Assembly (NCBI RefSeq): GCF_037126435.1
Contig: NZ_CP147020.1
Location: 1,387,001-1,451,000, forward strand
Direction: 5' to 3'
Length of the DNA: 64,000 nucleotides
Source of the DNA: Bernardetia sp. ABR2-2B
GTDB taxonomy: Bacteria > Bacteroidota > Bacteroidia > Cytophagales > Bernardetiaceae
The notes beneath the pieces are model-generated. The model made no database searches. It saw only the letters and a program-made list of their open reading frames with translations, and was not told the DNA's origin. Of this stretch, positions 43,698 to 52,136 are shown piece by piece (the first letter of the stretch is position 1; every line of letters begins with the position of its first letter). Position numbers and translations under genes: made by a program.

Positions 43698-44702
43698 TTA
43701 TAGCTTAATAATTTCAATATTGAAAGGTGGGTCAAAACTATTGATTCCAAATAAACCTCCAAATTGAGATTCACATACAAAAAGATATTCAGAATCGTTC
43801 TTATTTAAGTACCAAATACCTGATGTATCATCTAAGCCAGTTGCTACAACACTTCCTGTGGCTGTTAGAGTATTAGAAAAAGCTAATTTATATACAGTTC
43901 CTACATTATCTGGATTGCCTGTATCATTTGAGGCATAATACAGAGTTTTTTGACTTTCTACCCAAGTAATTCCATCTACGTTAATTTGATCACCACTTAA
44001 ACCTGTAATATTAACCTCTTCCATAGTTCCAGCTTGTCCATTATTGATAGGAATGTACCAAATTTTGAAACCTAAATAGGCATAAAAACCACCATCATTA
44101 TCATAAATAACACCTCCCAAATTTCCATCGATTGATGAGTCCCATTTGGAAGATGTAAACCAACTACCATTAACTATTCCTGTTGATGGGTTTACTTCAA
44201 TAATTCTAGGATTGGCAAAATCACTAACATAATACTTTCCATCAACAATTGATACTGTATGTCCAATTGTGTTGGCTGGAAGTGACCATTCTCCTGTTTT
44301 TTCTCCTGTTGAGATACTGTATTGAACTAGTTTACTTGCACCTGGTGCACCTCCTGTAAAATCAGCATTATTGAGAATACTTAGTAGTACAGTACCATCA
44401 CTTGTCAATCCCTAACCTTGAGAAAAACCAGTTTCAGCATTTGCAAATAATTGAGCTGTTGGCTCATCCTCTGTTAAGTCAAAAGAACGTAAAGTTCCAT
44501 CACCTAAACCACTTACATAAACTGTATTATTTGTTATTACAATATCTTCAGGGTAAAAATTATTATCCTCAATCGTCAAATTACTTGGTATTTGGGTATC
44601 ATTATGTCTAGGGTTTTTGTCCTTATCACGATGACATGAAGTAAATAGTACAATTGGCAAAACTAAAAGCCAAAGAAAAAATGTTTTATTTTGAAATATC
44701 AT
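43698..44702 (-). pseudogene. Lipoprotein with propeller-like repeats, interrupted by one in-frame TAG
   Basis: Reading from the ATG at 44702, a lipoprotein signal ends in L-F-T-S-C (Cys about residue 22). The frame then runs to G-F-S-Q-G, meets TAG at 44412-44414 and continues in the same frame as G-L-T-S-D-G-T-V for another 237 codons. The joined 334-codon product looks like an SMP-30/NHL-type six-bladed beta-propeller lipoprotein, with recurring D-G-x-Y-Y-V-S-D and I-x-V-D-G-I-T-W segments. A TTG-to-TAG or CAG-to-TAG change is the simplest cause. No frameshift is needed. It may be a sequencing error, a recent pseudogene, or a suppressed stop. The AraC regulator gene lies directly upstream on the same strand. 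Confidence 0.8.
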
Positions 44703-44798
44703 TGTATAATTATTTAAGTGAAACAATGATACAAATTTCGGCAAACCAAGACAGCTTCTAATTATACTTATATGCCTAAATATTATACTAATTAGAAA

Positions 44799-45665
44799 TT
44801 AAGTATCACTGCGAAATTTTTCAGGAGTTGTAGCTGTATGGCGAGTAAAATATTTATAAAAATTAGTAATTTCGTCAAATCCTGATGTATAAGAAATTTC
44901 TTTTATAGGAGAATCAGTATTAATGAGTAAGCGTTTTATTTGCTTGATACATATTTCATCTATAAAGTCTTTAGCTGTTTTATGAACAATTTGTTTTACA
45001 CTAGTATTCAATGTTTTTGTACTCATTCCCATCATTTGTGCATAATGCTTTACTGTTCGTGTATTATTTACATTGTTTTCTACTAAATTTTGAAATTTAA
45101 TGAAATTTTTAGTGTATGTGCTATCATAATTTAGCACTCCTTTATTTGATTTTATCCTAAAGAGCTTAGAAATCAAAATATGTAAAGCACTCCTAATTAT
45201 TCCCATCTGAAAACTATCATTTACTTCAAAATATTCATTTTTGATATCAGAAATAAGTTGTTTTATATCATTAAATTCGGTATCATTTAGTTGAATATTC
45301 GGCTGCCCTAAAGATTCATTAAATAACAACATAGATTTTTGAGCTTCTACTTGTTCTAGATAATTCACTAAAAAATCATCTGTAAATACTAAGAGTGCCC
45401 CAACCAAATCATTACTTTGACAAAAATTATGTATTTGGTCTTTTCTTATTGTTAACAATGTTCCTTTCGAACAAGGATAATCTATAAAATCAATTGTATG
45501 GAAGCCTTCGCCCTGCTCTATAAAAAATATAACAAAAAAACTTATTTTATGGGGTTTGATTACAGAATGATCTGTATATTTTTCTCCGAAAATTTTCTCT
45601 AATTTTACAATATCAAACTGAGTATTTGAACTATTTGCAAACTCTATAGACTTAATACCTTCCAT
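44799..45665 (-). CDS. AraC-family transcription regulator
   Basis: The 288-residue protein has an N-terminal cupin-like sensory half (about 30-100, with F-F-I-E-Q-G-E-G-F-H) and a C-terminal AraC DNA-binding domain of two helix-turn-helix units (about 190-285). The second unit has I-K-E-I-S-Y-T-S-G-F-D-E-I-T-N-F-Y-K-Y-F-T-R-H, the family signature. It probably responds to a small organic ligand. It lies 96 bp upstream of, and on the same strand as, the interrupted propeller lipoprotein, which may be its target or operon partner. Confidence 0.9.
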   Translation of the reverse strand: MEGIKSIEFANSSNTQFDIVKLEKIFGEKYTDHSVIKPHKISFFVIFFIEQGEGFHTIDFIDYPCSKGTLLTIRKDQIHNFCQSNDLVGALLVFTDDFLVNYLEQVEAQKSMLLFNESLGQPNIQLNDTEFNDIKQLISDIKNEYFEVNDSFQMGIIRSALHILISKLFRIKSNKGVLNYDSTYTKNFIKFQNLVENNVNNTRTVKHYAQMMGMSTKTLNTSVKQIVHKTAKDFIDEICIKQIKRLLINTDSPIKEISYTSGFDEITNFYKYFTRHTATTPEKFRSDT

Positions 45666-45791
45666 TTTTTATACAATAGATGTGACCTTGTGTAATAAAC
45701 AGTTAAAACAATGACTTTTTCTGATAATTTAAAGAAGTCTTGCTATGCGTTTGCACTTCAAAAGGTCTGAGATTTATATGAATAGAACTAT

Positions 45792-46676
45792 TTATTTCAC
45801 CGTCTTCATTTCCTCTGGTAATTTGACGTGTTTTTCAATAAATGCTTGAATGTCTTCAATGGTATGTTCGTCTGTAAACTGTACAGGTTTTTTGAATGTT
45901 ACTTGCAAATCTGTGCCTCGTTTTTTCAGAAAGAAGCCTTTTTTGTCAAATGCTCTTCTAAAACCATTGATATAAACAGGCACTACAATCGGCTTTAATT
46001 CTTGAATCAAATGTGCCGAACCTTTTCTGACTGGTGCAAATGCTTTTGTTGTCCCTTGTGGGAATGTTACTACCCAACCCTCTGCTAAGGCTTGTTTTAT
46101 TTTATTAGGAGCTGATGTATCTGCACCACGATTTACTTGCTCTCCCTTTGACCTCCAACTTCTTTTTATGGTAACAGCACCTGTATAAGCCAATAACCTA
46201 GGCAACCAACCACCATCTTTCATTGTTTCTTCGGCAGCTACATAAAACATTTTTGTACGTGGATTGAGCAAATAAACAGGAAAATTAATATTCTTAAATT
46301 TCCATTTTACACTACAAAAAATATGGTACATAACCATTACATCAGCAAAATAGGTCTGATGATTAGAAATAAACATTACCCCTTTATTTGGAAGACTTAT
46401 CAAATGTTCAGCTCCTTCTACCTTAGTGTTGTTTAATATATTAAAACGTGGATAAGTTGCAGCTCCAAGAACGCCTACAAGCATTCTTTTCAAAAACAGA
46501 AAATTTCCAAAAGGGTCTTTTCTGATAAGTTTAATATCCTTTACTTGATTTACCCAAGACATTTTTTGTTTGTCAGAACGCCTTTTATTTGTTTTCCTAA
46601 ATTTTTTGGGTGGCTGAATTGTATTCTCTTCTTTTTCCTTATTTTCTTCTTTTTTGGTAGGTGTGTTTGTGTCCAT
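45792..46676 (-). CDS. PlsC-like 1-acylglycerol-3-phosphate acyltransferase
   Basis: The protein (294 residues) has the acyltransferase motif N-H-Q-T-Y-F-A-D (H-x4-D) near 107-114 and, further on, F-P-Q-G-T-T-K as the F-P-E-G-T-R motif, with Gln in place of Glu. The P-V-Y-I-N-G block near 228 is motif 4. PlsC makes phosphatidic acid from lysophosphatidic acid; relatives acylate other lipids, including lyso-ornithine or lyso-sulfonolipids, so the substrate is open. The first ~45 residues are an unusual charged, Lys/Glu-rich extension. A weak hydrophobic stretch (about 65-80) could attach it to the membrane. It is downstream of rpsP on the same strand with a 260-bp gap. Confidence 0.87.
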   Translation of the reverse strand: MDTNTPTKKEENKEKEENTIQPPKKFRKTNKRRSDKQKMSWVNQVKDIKLIRKDPFGNFLFLKRMLVGVLGAATYPRFNILNNTKVEGAEHLISLPNKGVMFISNHQTYFADVMVMYHIFCSVKWKFKNINFPVYLLNPRTKMFYVAAEETMKDGGWLPRLLAYTGAVTIKRSWRSKGEQVNRGADTSAPNKIKQALAEGWVVTFPQGTTKAFAPVRKGSAHLIQELKPIVVPVYINGFRRAFDKKGFFLKKRGTDLQVTFKKPVQFTDEHTIEDIQAFIEKHVKLPEEMKTVK

Positions 46677-46936
46677 TATTTTATAATTAAAAATGATAAA
46701 ATTGGGTAGTTTTATTAGTGTGTTGTTTGTTTCTTATAACTAAACGAATAGTGTTCGGCTTAGTTTCGGTTTTGAAAAGTTAAACAAATATTTTGATAGT
46801 AAATAGTTTTGCTTCAAATAATTTACACAAAAAAACTCTTTCTTATTTTTTTCTAAAAAATAGAATAAATAAAAAAGAGTTAGAAGTATATTTTATGATT
46901 AGATTGTTTTTTCACGAACAAACCTAATGTCTTAAA

Positions 46937-47485
46937 TTATTCTCCTGCATTTTCTGTTGTTTCTTCCGTAGATGCTTCTGGAGCTTCTTCACTTGCTTCG
47001 GCAGCAGGTTCATTAGCTTTGGCAGCTTCTTCTTGTTTCTTACGGATAGCTTCAGTACGAGCTTCTTTTACCTTAGCTTCTGCAGCCATACGGTCTTTAG
47101 CAGCTTGTTGCTTATCGCCAGAAAGTTTAGAAATACGTGCTTCAATTTTTTGGTCTTTAGCTTCTCTCCAAGCTGCCATTTTTTCGTCAGCAGCTTCTTG
47201 AGTAATTGCTCCTTTATTTACACCTAGTTGAAGGTGCTTACGGAACATTAAACCTTTATAGTGCAACATTCTTCTTACTGTTTCTGAAGGTTGCGCTCCT
47301 ACCATAAGCCATTTCATTGCTTTTTCGTCATCAATAACGATAGAAGCAGGAACAGTTTGTGGATTATAAGTCCCAATTTTTTCGATGAATTTACCATCAC
47401 GTGGCGCTCGGGAGTCTGCTATCACGATTTCGAAACGTGCAGCTTTTTTGCGCCCTCTTCTTGCAAGTCTTATACGAGTTGCCAT
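46937..47485 (-). CDS. rpsP: 30S ribosomal protein S16 with C-terminal extension
   Basis: The first ~80 residues are S16: M-A-T-R-I-R-L-A-R-R-G-R-K-K, then I-V-I-A-D-S-R-A-P-R-D-G-K-F-I-E-K-I-G-T-Y-N-P and G-A-Q-P-S-E-T-V-R-R-M-L. The total is 182 residues. The extra 100 form a charged Ala/Lys/Glu helix ending in an acidic Glu/Ala/Pro/Thr tail, as is usual for Bacteroidota S16. The rimM/trmD/rplS neighbours typical of other phyla are absent. A strong promoter lies about 92 bases upstream. Confidence 0.97.
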   Translation of the reverse strand: MATRIRLARRGRKKAARFEIVIADSRAPRDGKFIEKIGTYNPQTVPASIVIDDEKAMKWLMVGAQPSETVRRMLHYKGLMFRKHLQLGVNKGAITQEAADEKMAAWREAKDQKIEARISKLSGDKQQAAKDRMAAEAKVKEARTEAIRKKQEEAAKANEPAAEASEEAPEASTEETTENAGE

Positions 47486-47576
47486 AACTTATACAAAGTT
47501 TAGAGAGGTCTGAAAATTAAATTAAGTTCTAAAATAAAATAAATTAGAACTCTTGTTCTATCAAAAAACAAGACTG

Positions 47577-47607
47577 CAAAGATAGCTTTTTATTTTAAAA
47601 TTTACAA
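47577..47607 (-). promoter_or_regulatory. Predicted Bacteroidota promoter for rpsP
   Basis: On the minus strand TATCTTTG (47577-47584) matches TAnnTTTG and TTG (47605-47607) lies 20 bases upstream. The leader is about 85 bases. Confidence 0.6.
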
Positions 47608-47662
47608 TTATTTTCAAAAAATCTAAAATCATATACTTCGCCTTCTGTGTCCATCTGTTTTT

Positions 47663-48271
47663 CTAGTTTTGTTTCTTTTTTGCTGATGTAATTGTGATAT
47701 ACATTTTCTGAATCAAGAATGCCCAACATCCACAAATGAATGACATGAGAGTAGCAATTCCAAAATGAAAAAATAATCTAAAAGTAGTTACTTCTCCATA
47801 TCCAATAAAATATTGTCCCAAGTCTGTTCCGTAGTGCCATTGCAAAATAGCCAAAAATGTGTGATGTCCGATAGCTAAAAGAGAATAAACAACTTGTATT
47901 CTCCAATCTTGGTAAATAATAAGAAGGGCGGCATTAGTAAAATAAAAAAAGTGCATTTCTGCCATTCCGTGGAGTTGCCCTATAAATTGCAGCATAAAAA
48001 TCGTATAAACAACTGCAATCAAGACTCTGGAGAGCAATCCTTCTTCCAAAACCAAACGTACGATAAGATACAACATACACGAACAACCCATCGTAACCCA
48101 AGTCAGTAACCACGTATCATAGATAGGAGCAAGACAGACTCCTAGAAAGAAAAAGAAAGCTATAAATTTATCTGATATTATATCTACTTGTTTCTGAACT
48201 TCATTGAGATAACTTTCTTCATTAGAATACTCAACAATAGGAATCCATTTGTTAGTGAAAAAATTAGTCAT
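47663..48271 (-). CDS. Membrane sensor domain without output
   Basis: The 202-residue protein has about six hydrophobic segments (about 33-50, 53-72, 78-98, 104-120, 124-145 and 160-187). Its core M-A-E-M-H-F-F-Y-F-T...I-I-Y-Q-D-W-R, followed by I-G-H-H-T-F-L, matches the N-terminal membrane sensor domain seen in front of methyl-accepting proteins, GGDEF proteins and histidine kinases. Here it ends after a short basic tail with no kinase, cyclase or MCP domain. It is either a stand-alone sensor that signals through a partner or a remnant. Monocistronic. Confidence 0.7.
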   Translation of the reverse strand: MTNFFTNKWIPIVEYSNEESYLNEVQKQVDIISDKFIAFFFFLGVCLAPIYDTWLLTWVTMGCSCMLYLIVRLVLEEGLLSRVLIAVVYTIFMLQFIGQLHGMAEMHFFYFTNAALLIIYQDWRIQVVYSLLAIGHHTFLAILQWHYGTDLGQYFIGYGEVTTFRLFFHFGIATLMSFICGCWAFLIQKMYITITSAKKKQN

Positions 48272-48420
48272 TATATAAAAATAAGAAGATTAAAAAATAT
48301 ATTAAGTAGATTTACAAATATAATCAGAAAAAACAGTTGATTATGCGCTTTTTATTTGGAAAAGTGAAATAAAATGTAAAAATTACATAGTATTTTATCC
48401 AAATTCTATCTCTCTAAGCG

Positions 48421-48448
48421 TTTTGGTATTGAGCTAAAAGTATTTTTG
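48421..48448 (+). promoter_or_regulatory. Possible promoter of the FFD-repeat gene
   Basis: TTTTG (48421-48425), a 15-base spacer and TATTTTTG (48441-48448). The spacer is short. The start of transcription would be near 48455, about 16 bases before the ATG. Confidence 0.35.
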
Positions 48449-48470
48449 TCTAGTAAGCACACACTCATTT

Positions 48471-49607
48471 ATGAATTCATCTAACTTTAATAAATTTATA
48501 GAAGATTTTTCTTCCATTGATTCATCAGATACAAATAGTTTTGAAAGGGTTTTGAAAAAGTATCCTTATTTCCAAACGGCTGCATTATTTTTGGCTAAAT
48601 CAAATCCCATCCAACAAAATACACAAACGGCTGCACTTCGTTCGGCTGACCGTAGGGTTTTGCGTAGTTGGTTAGATGAAAAATACAGAAAAGAATTAGA
48701 AAAGGAAAAACAAGAATTAGAAGCTAGAAAGGAGGCTTTAGAAATAGAAAATAATCAAAAAAATGACTTAGATATTAATACAGAGTCAATAAATGCCTTT
48801 GACAAACTTGTAGGAACACCAACAATAGCATCAAAAAAGGAAGAACCATCAGAAAATATAATAGAAGAAAGTAATGAGGAAAAAGAAATTATTAAAACTA
48901 AAGAGAGTAATCAAGATAATTACGATAAAGAAACCACTCCTGCAAATAGTTTTTTTGATGAGATAGAAGAAGATAGTCCGACTGCTCAGACAGAATCAGT
49001 CAATAGTAAAGTTGATTCCTCTAGCTTTTTTGATAATTTGGAAGATAATGAAGAGTTAGAAAAAACAGAAAACTCAATAGGAAACTCTGATGCTAATTTC
49101 TTTGATGAAGTAGAGCAAAATGAAACCGATGAACCCATCTTTAAAGAACAATCAGATATAAATGAACCTTTAATAACAGATGCTGGTGCAGAAATTCCTC
49201 CAACTACTACCGATGCCAATTTCTTTGATGAAGTAGAACAAAATGAAGTTGATGAACCTATTTTTAAAGAGCAATCGGATATAAGTGAGCCTTTAATTAC
49301 AGATACAGAAATTCCTCCAACTACTACCGATGCCAATTTCTTTGATGAAATAGAACAAAATGAAGTAGATGAACCTATTTTTAAAGAGCAATCGGATATA
49401 AGTGAGCCTTTAATTACAGATACAGAAATTCCTCCAACTACTACCGATGCTAATTTCTTTGATGAGATAGAAAGTGATGATGAGATTTTTGGAGATGCCC
49501 AAAAGGATTTAGATGCTTATGACTTTCCAGACTTTGAAGATGAAAAAGATGAGGCAGAAAAAAATAAAAAAGAAGATGATGCAGGAAGCTTTTTTGATGA
49601 TATTTAG
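48471..49607 (+). CDS. Acidic protein with seven FFD motifs and a 39-residue tandem repeat
   Basis: The 378-residue protein has no signal peptide. Its first ~75 residues (K-Y-P-Y-F-Q-T-A, then L-R-S-A-D-R-R-V-L) match a conserved N-terminal helical domain seen in uncharacterised Bacteroidota proteins. A charged coiled coil follows (about 75-110), then a long Glu/Asp-rich, low-complexity region probably without fixed fold. That region holds seven copies of the motif F-F-D-(E/N/D)-(I/V/L), four of them in tandem units of 39-41 residues. The very last residues are again S-F-F-D-D-I. Evenly spaced hydrophobic motifs in an acidic chain suggest multivalent binding to a partner. Function is unknown. 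Confidence 0.75.
   Translation: MNSSNFNKFIEDFSSIDSSDTNSFERVLKKYPYFQTAALFLAKSNPIQQNTQTAALRSADRRVLRSWLDEKYRKELEKEKQELEARKEALEIENNQKNDLDINTESINAFDKLVGTPTIASKKEEPSENIIEESNEEKEIIKTKESNQDNYDKETTPANSFFDEIEEDSPTAQTESVNSKVDSSSFFDNLEDNEELEKTENSIGNSDANFFDEVEQNETDEPIFKEQSDINEPLITDAGAEIPPTTTDANFFDEVEQNEVDEPIFKEQSDISEPLITDTEIPPTTTDANFFDEIEQNEVDEPIFKEQSDISEPLITDTEIPPTTTDANFFDEIESDDEIFGDAQKDLDAYDFPDFEDEKDEAEKNKKEDDAGSFFDDI
49089..49445 (+). repeat. In-gene tandem repeat, three units of 117-123 bp
   Basis: Units start at GATGC(T/C)AATTTCTTTGATGA at 49089, 49212, 49329, with a partial fourth at 49446. The second and third are nearly identical at DNA level, so the duplication is recent. The first is one 6-bp insertion longer. 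Confidence 0.9.
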
Positions 49608-49608
49608 T

Positions 49609-49644
49609 AAAAAGTCCTTGTTATATTAATTAATAAGGACTTTT
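49609..49644. terminator. Intrinsic terminator between convergent genes
   Basis: AAAAGTCCTTGTTAT and ATAAGGACTTTT form a stem-loop usable in both directions, right after the FFD-repeat gene and before the end of purE. Confidence 0.75.
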
Positions 49645-49656
49645 AAATTAGAAAGT

Positions 49657-50157
49657 TTAAACCAATTCTTTCCAGCCATTTTTATCAATGTTTTCTACGT
49701 CTGTAATTACTTTTTCTTTTAGGGCTTCTTTGAAGTTATCCAAACGAATTGCCAACTGTTCATCAGACGCACCCAAAATTTGAGCAGCTAAAATACCTGC
49801 ATTCTTTGCTCCATCTAATGCCACAGTAGCCACAGGAACACCTGAAGGCATTTGTAAAATAGACAAAACAGAATCCCAACCATCGATAGAGTTAGAAGAC
49901 TTAACAGGAACACCAATTACAGGCAGTGAAGTAAGCGAAGCCACCATTCCAGGCAAATGCGCTGCCCCTCCTGCACCTGCAATGACTACTTTAATTCCAT
50001 TTTTTCTTGCGTTTTTGGCAAAATCAAACAAACGCTCAGGCGTACGGTGTGCTGAAACAATTGTCAATGAATATTCAACTTTAAGTTCGTCTAAAACTTC
50101 TGCTGCTGCACCCATTACTCGTAAATCAGAACGGCTACCCATTATTATCGAAACCAT
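49657..50157 (-). CDS. purE: N5-carboxyaminoimidazole ribonucleotide mutase
   Basis: Class I PurE converts N5-CAIR to CAIR in purine synthesis. The 166-residue protein has the N-terminal I-M-G-S-R-S-D-L substrate loop, S-A-H-R-T-P-E-R with the catalytic His near 38-45, and A-G-A-G-G-A-A-H-L-P-G-M near 64-75. The later block P-V-I-G-V-P-V is conserved. Length is typical. purK is not adjacent. Monocistronic. Confidence 0.96.
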   Translation of the reverse strand: MVSIIMGSRSDLRVMGAAAEVLDELKVEYSLTIVSAHRTPERLFDFAKNARKNGIKVVIAGAGGAAHLPGMVASLTSLPVIGVPVKSSNSIDGWDSVLSILQMPSGVPVATVALDGAKNAGILAAQILGASDEQLAIRLDNFKEALKEKVITDVENIDKNGWKELV

Positions 50158-50265
50158 AATTTCTTTTTTGTAATTTTTATTCTACAAATAATTTAAAAAT
50201 TCAGTACAATATTACAGAAAATGAGAATAAGAAGTAAAAGTTTATGTGATTTATGTTCAAGAATT

Positions 50266-50925
50266 TTATTCGTTCAAAAGATTTTCTGTGAGATACTCAA
50301 TATTTTTCATTATTAATTCATTAAAAACAATATTTGGATTATCATTTTTTGCTAAATCCATTAAAGAGTAACCTAATCTTACTAACTTACCCATATTTGT
50401 TTCTTCGTATGGAGAACTAACTTGTCCTACTCTGTATCTTACTGAAAAATAATAACGTACCCCGTCTGTCATGGCATTAGAAGATTGAGAATACTTTGCT
50501 TGAAAAATAGCACCTTCAAATATGTTTTCTATTAATTTTACATCACTAGATTGTATAGCCTTTTTATATTTATGGATTGTAGTAGATTCATTTTCTTCAA
50601 GATGAGAAATATTTTTATCACTTTCATGATAAACCAAATAATATTGCTTTTCTTTTCTATCAAATTCTATTTGCAATATACTTTCTGTTCCCCAAGACGG
50701 AAATATTTGAAATCTAAGCAAGGGAGAATCTGATAGTCCTTTCAATAAAACTTCCTTTATTTTTATATTGTACTTATCTTCCCAACTAGACTTAGAAAAA
50801 ATACTTTCTATAGGTTCTAAATGGTCATTTTCTAATGCTTTTTTTATTCCTCGTTCTTTTACAATGTCATAGGATGAACCTTTGACTTTTTGTGTTGATG
50901 AAAATAGATTTTTCAAAAAACTCAT
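50266..50925 (-). CDS. Unrecognised cytoplasmic protein
   Basis: The 219-residue product has no signal peptide or membrane segment. It is mixed alpha/beta, Lys/Ser/Asn-rich, with an N-terminal F-L-K-N-L-F stretch that could be an amphipathic helix. The middle part, with the segment F-P-S-W-G-T-E-S-I, looks beta-stranded. I recognise no family. It stands alone between purE and the thioredoxin-like gene, all on the same strand but separated by a terminator on its upstream side. Confidence 0.6.
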   Translation of the reverse strand: MSFLKNLFSSTQKVKGSSYDIVKERGIKKALENDHLEPIESIFSKSSWEDKYNIKIKEVLLKGLSDSPLLRFQIFPSWGTESILQIEFDRKEKQYYLVYHESDKNISHLEENESTTIHKYKKAIQSSDVKLIENIFEGAIFQAKYSQSSNAMTDGVRYYFSVRYRVGQVSSPYEETNMGKLVRLGYSLMDLAKNDNPNIVFNELIMKNIEYLTENLLNE

Positions 50926-50993
50926 GTCTTTCTAGCTTATAGTAATTGAAGCATATTTTTTTATGAAAGCTAAAATAATTAAATGTAAGCACA

Positions 50994-51032
50994 TAAAAAA
51001 TCCTTATCGTTTTCAATCAACAATAAGGATTC
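50994..51032 (-). terminator. Intrinsic terminator of the thioredoxin-like gene
   Basis: On the minus strand AATCCTTATTGTT and AACGATAAGGATT form a stem followed by a T-run. It lies about 25 bases past the gene at 51056-51580. Confidence 0.7.
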
Positions 51033-51055
51033 AATAATTTTATTTTTTCTATAAT

Positions 51056-51580
51056 TTATAATACTTCTTTAAGCACTTCTACTAACTCTTGATTTGTAAT
51101 AGCTGTTTTTACTATCTCGCCTTTTGGATTGAGAAGAACGTGATAAGGAAGTCCAGAAACTTTATATTTATTACAGGCAGCACTTTCCCAACCTTTCAAG
51201 TCTGAAAGTTCTAACCAAGAAGAATTATTTTGAGCAATAGCTGTTTTCCAACGTTCTTTCGAATTATCCAAAGAAACAGATACAATTTCTAAATTCTTAG
51301 AGTTATATTGCGAATATACTTCATTTAATACATTTCTACCTTTCATACTTTCGCTATTCCAAGAAGCCCAAAAATCTAAAAGTATCCATTTTCCTTTTAG
51401 TTTTTCATTTTTATTAAGATTTTCTAATTCTATTTTTTCGCCTTGAGGAGTTTCTAAATTATTAATTTCTATAACAGGAGATTTTGTTTTGAGAGAAGAA
51501 GAAGAAAACATATTACCACATAATCCAACAAGCAATAAGCTCATAGCAATAATAGGTAAGGCAAATAAGGAGAGTTTCAT
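51056..51580 (-). CDS. Thioredoxin-fold protein without active-site cysteines
   Basis: The 174-residue product has an N-terminal hydrophobic segment (about 5-24), a signal peptide or anchor, so it is exported. The rest is a TlpA/ResA-type thioredoxin fold, from K-W-I-L-L-D-F-W-A-S-W to the cis-proline in S-G-L-P-Y-H-V-L-L-N-P. Where W-C-x-x-C is expected the sequence is W-N-S-E-S, so both redox cysteines are replaced (Asn and Ser). It therefore cannot exchange disulfides in the usual way. It may bind clients or act as a structural subunit. This is the second such protein in the window. Confidence 0.85.
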   Translation of the reverse strand: MKLSLFALPIIAMSLLLVGLCGNMFSSSSLKTKSPVIEINNLETPQGEKIELENLNKNEKLKGKWILLDFWASWNSESMKGRNVLNEVYSQYNSKNLEIVSVSLDNSKERWKTAIAQNNSSWLELSDLKGWESAACNKYKVSGLPYHVLLNPKGEIVKTAITNQELVEVLKEVL

Positions 51581-52136
51581 AGTATTGTTTTGAATAAGAT
51601 TATTTAGATAGTTTTTTTATTGAATATGATTTTGATACACAAAGAGCTGAGAGAGAGTTTACTTTTTATTTTATCATAATTTCATTTTATCGTATGTTTA
51701 AATAGAGAAATTCAGAGTAGCTAAATGAACATATCAAATCACATTTATTATATAGACAAAATTAGTGCTTAGTTTTCTTTAAAAAAATGCAACTTAATAC
51801 TAGAAGTTACGTTAGAGGTATTTTTGCTAGAATAATCTGAGTTTTATTCGTAAAAAGAAGGTAAAAATTGATAAATCAGACGTTTAGATTGAAATTTTAA
51901 CATTTATTTAATGTTTAGATTGGTTTTATTTTAGATTATTTAATACTGTGTAATGCCATCTTAACATACTTTTCATTCAAATTCAATATATTTGCAGTCT
52001 AATTTTGCTTTTATTTTTTGCACTTTTATAAAGGGTTATTGTCCGAACACAACCATTAGTCTAGTAATAAGTGTAGAAAAAAGAGCAATCAATTCATTTT
52101 TTCAATTTGTACGACTTGTACTAGAACCACAAAAAA
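51581..52136. other. Long AT-rich intergenic region ahead of the comA-like gene
   Basis: This 556-bp stretch between two divergently oriented genes holds one good -7 box (see 51987) but no ORF, hairpin or repeat copy that I can support. Confidence 0.5.
51987..51994 (+). promoter_or_regulatory. Predicted -7 box for the comA-like gene
   Basis: TATATTTG followed by CA is a perfect TAnnTTTG. No TTG is found at -33. The leader would be about 135 bases. Confidence 0.4.

Noticed and set aside
48986-49336. 116-codon minus-strand ORF with a repetitive Ser/Gly-rich product
   Set aside because: It is the mirror of the tandem-repeat coding sequence of the FFD protein; its repeats follow from those of the real gene.
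49089-49445. CRISPR array
   Set aside because: The repeated units are contiguous 117-123-bp in-frame coding repeats with no spacers. No other regularly spaced short repeats and no cas genes are present.
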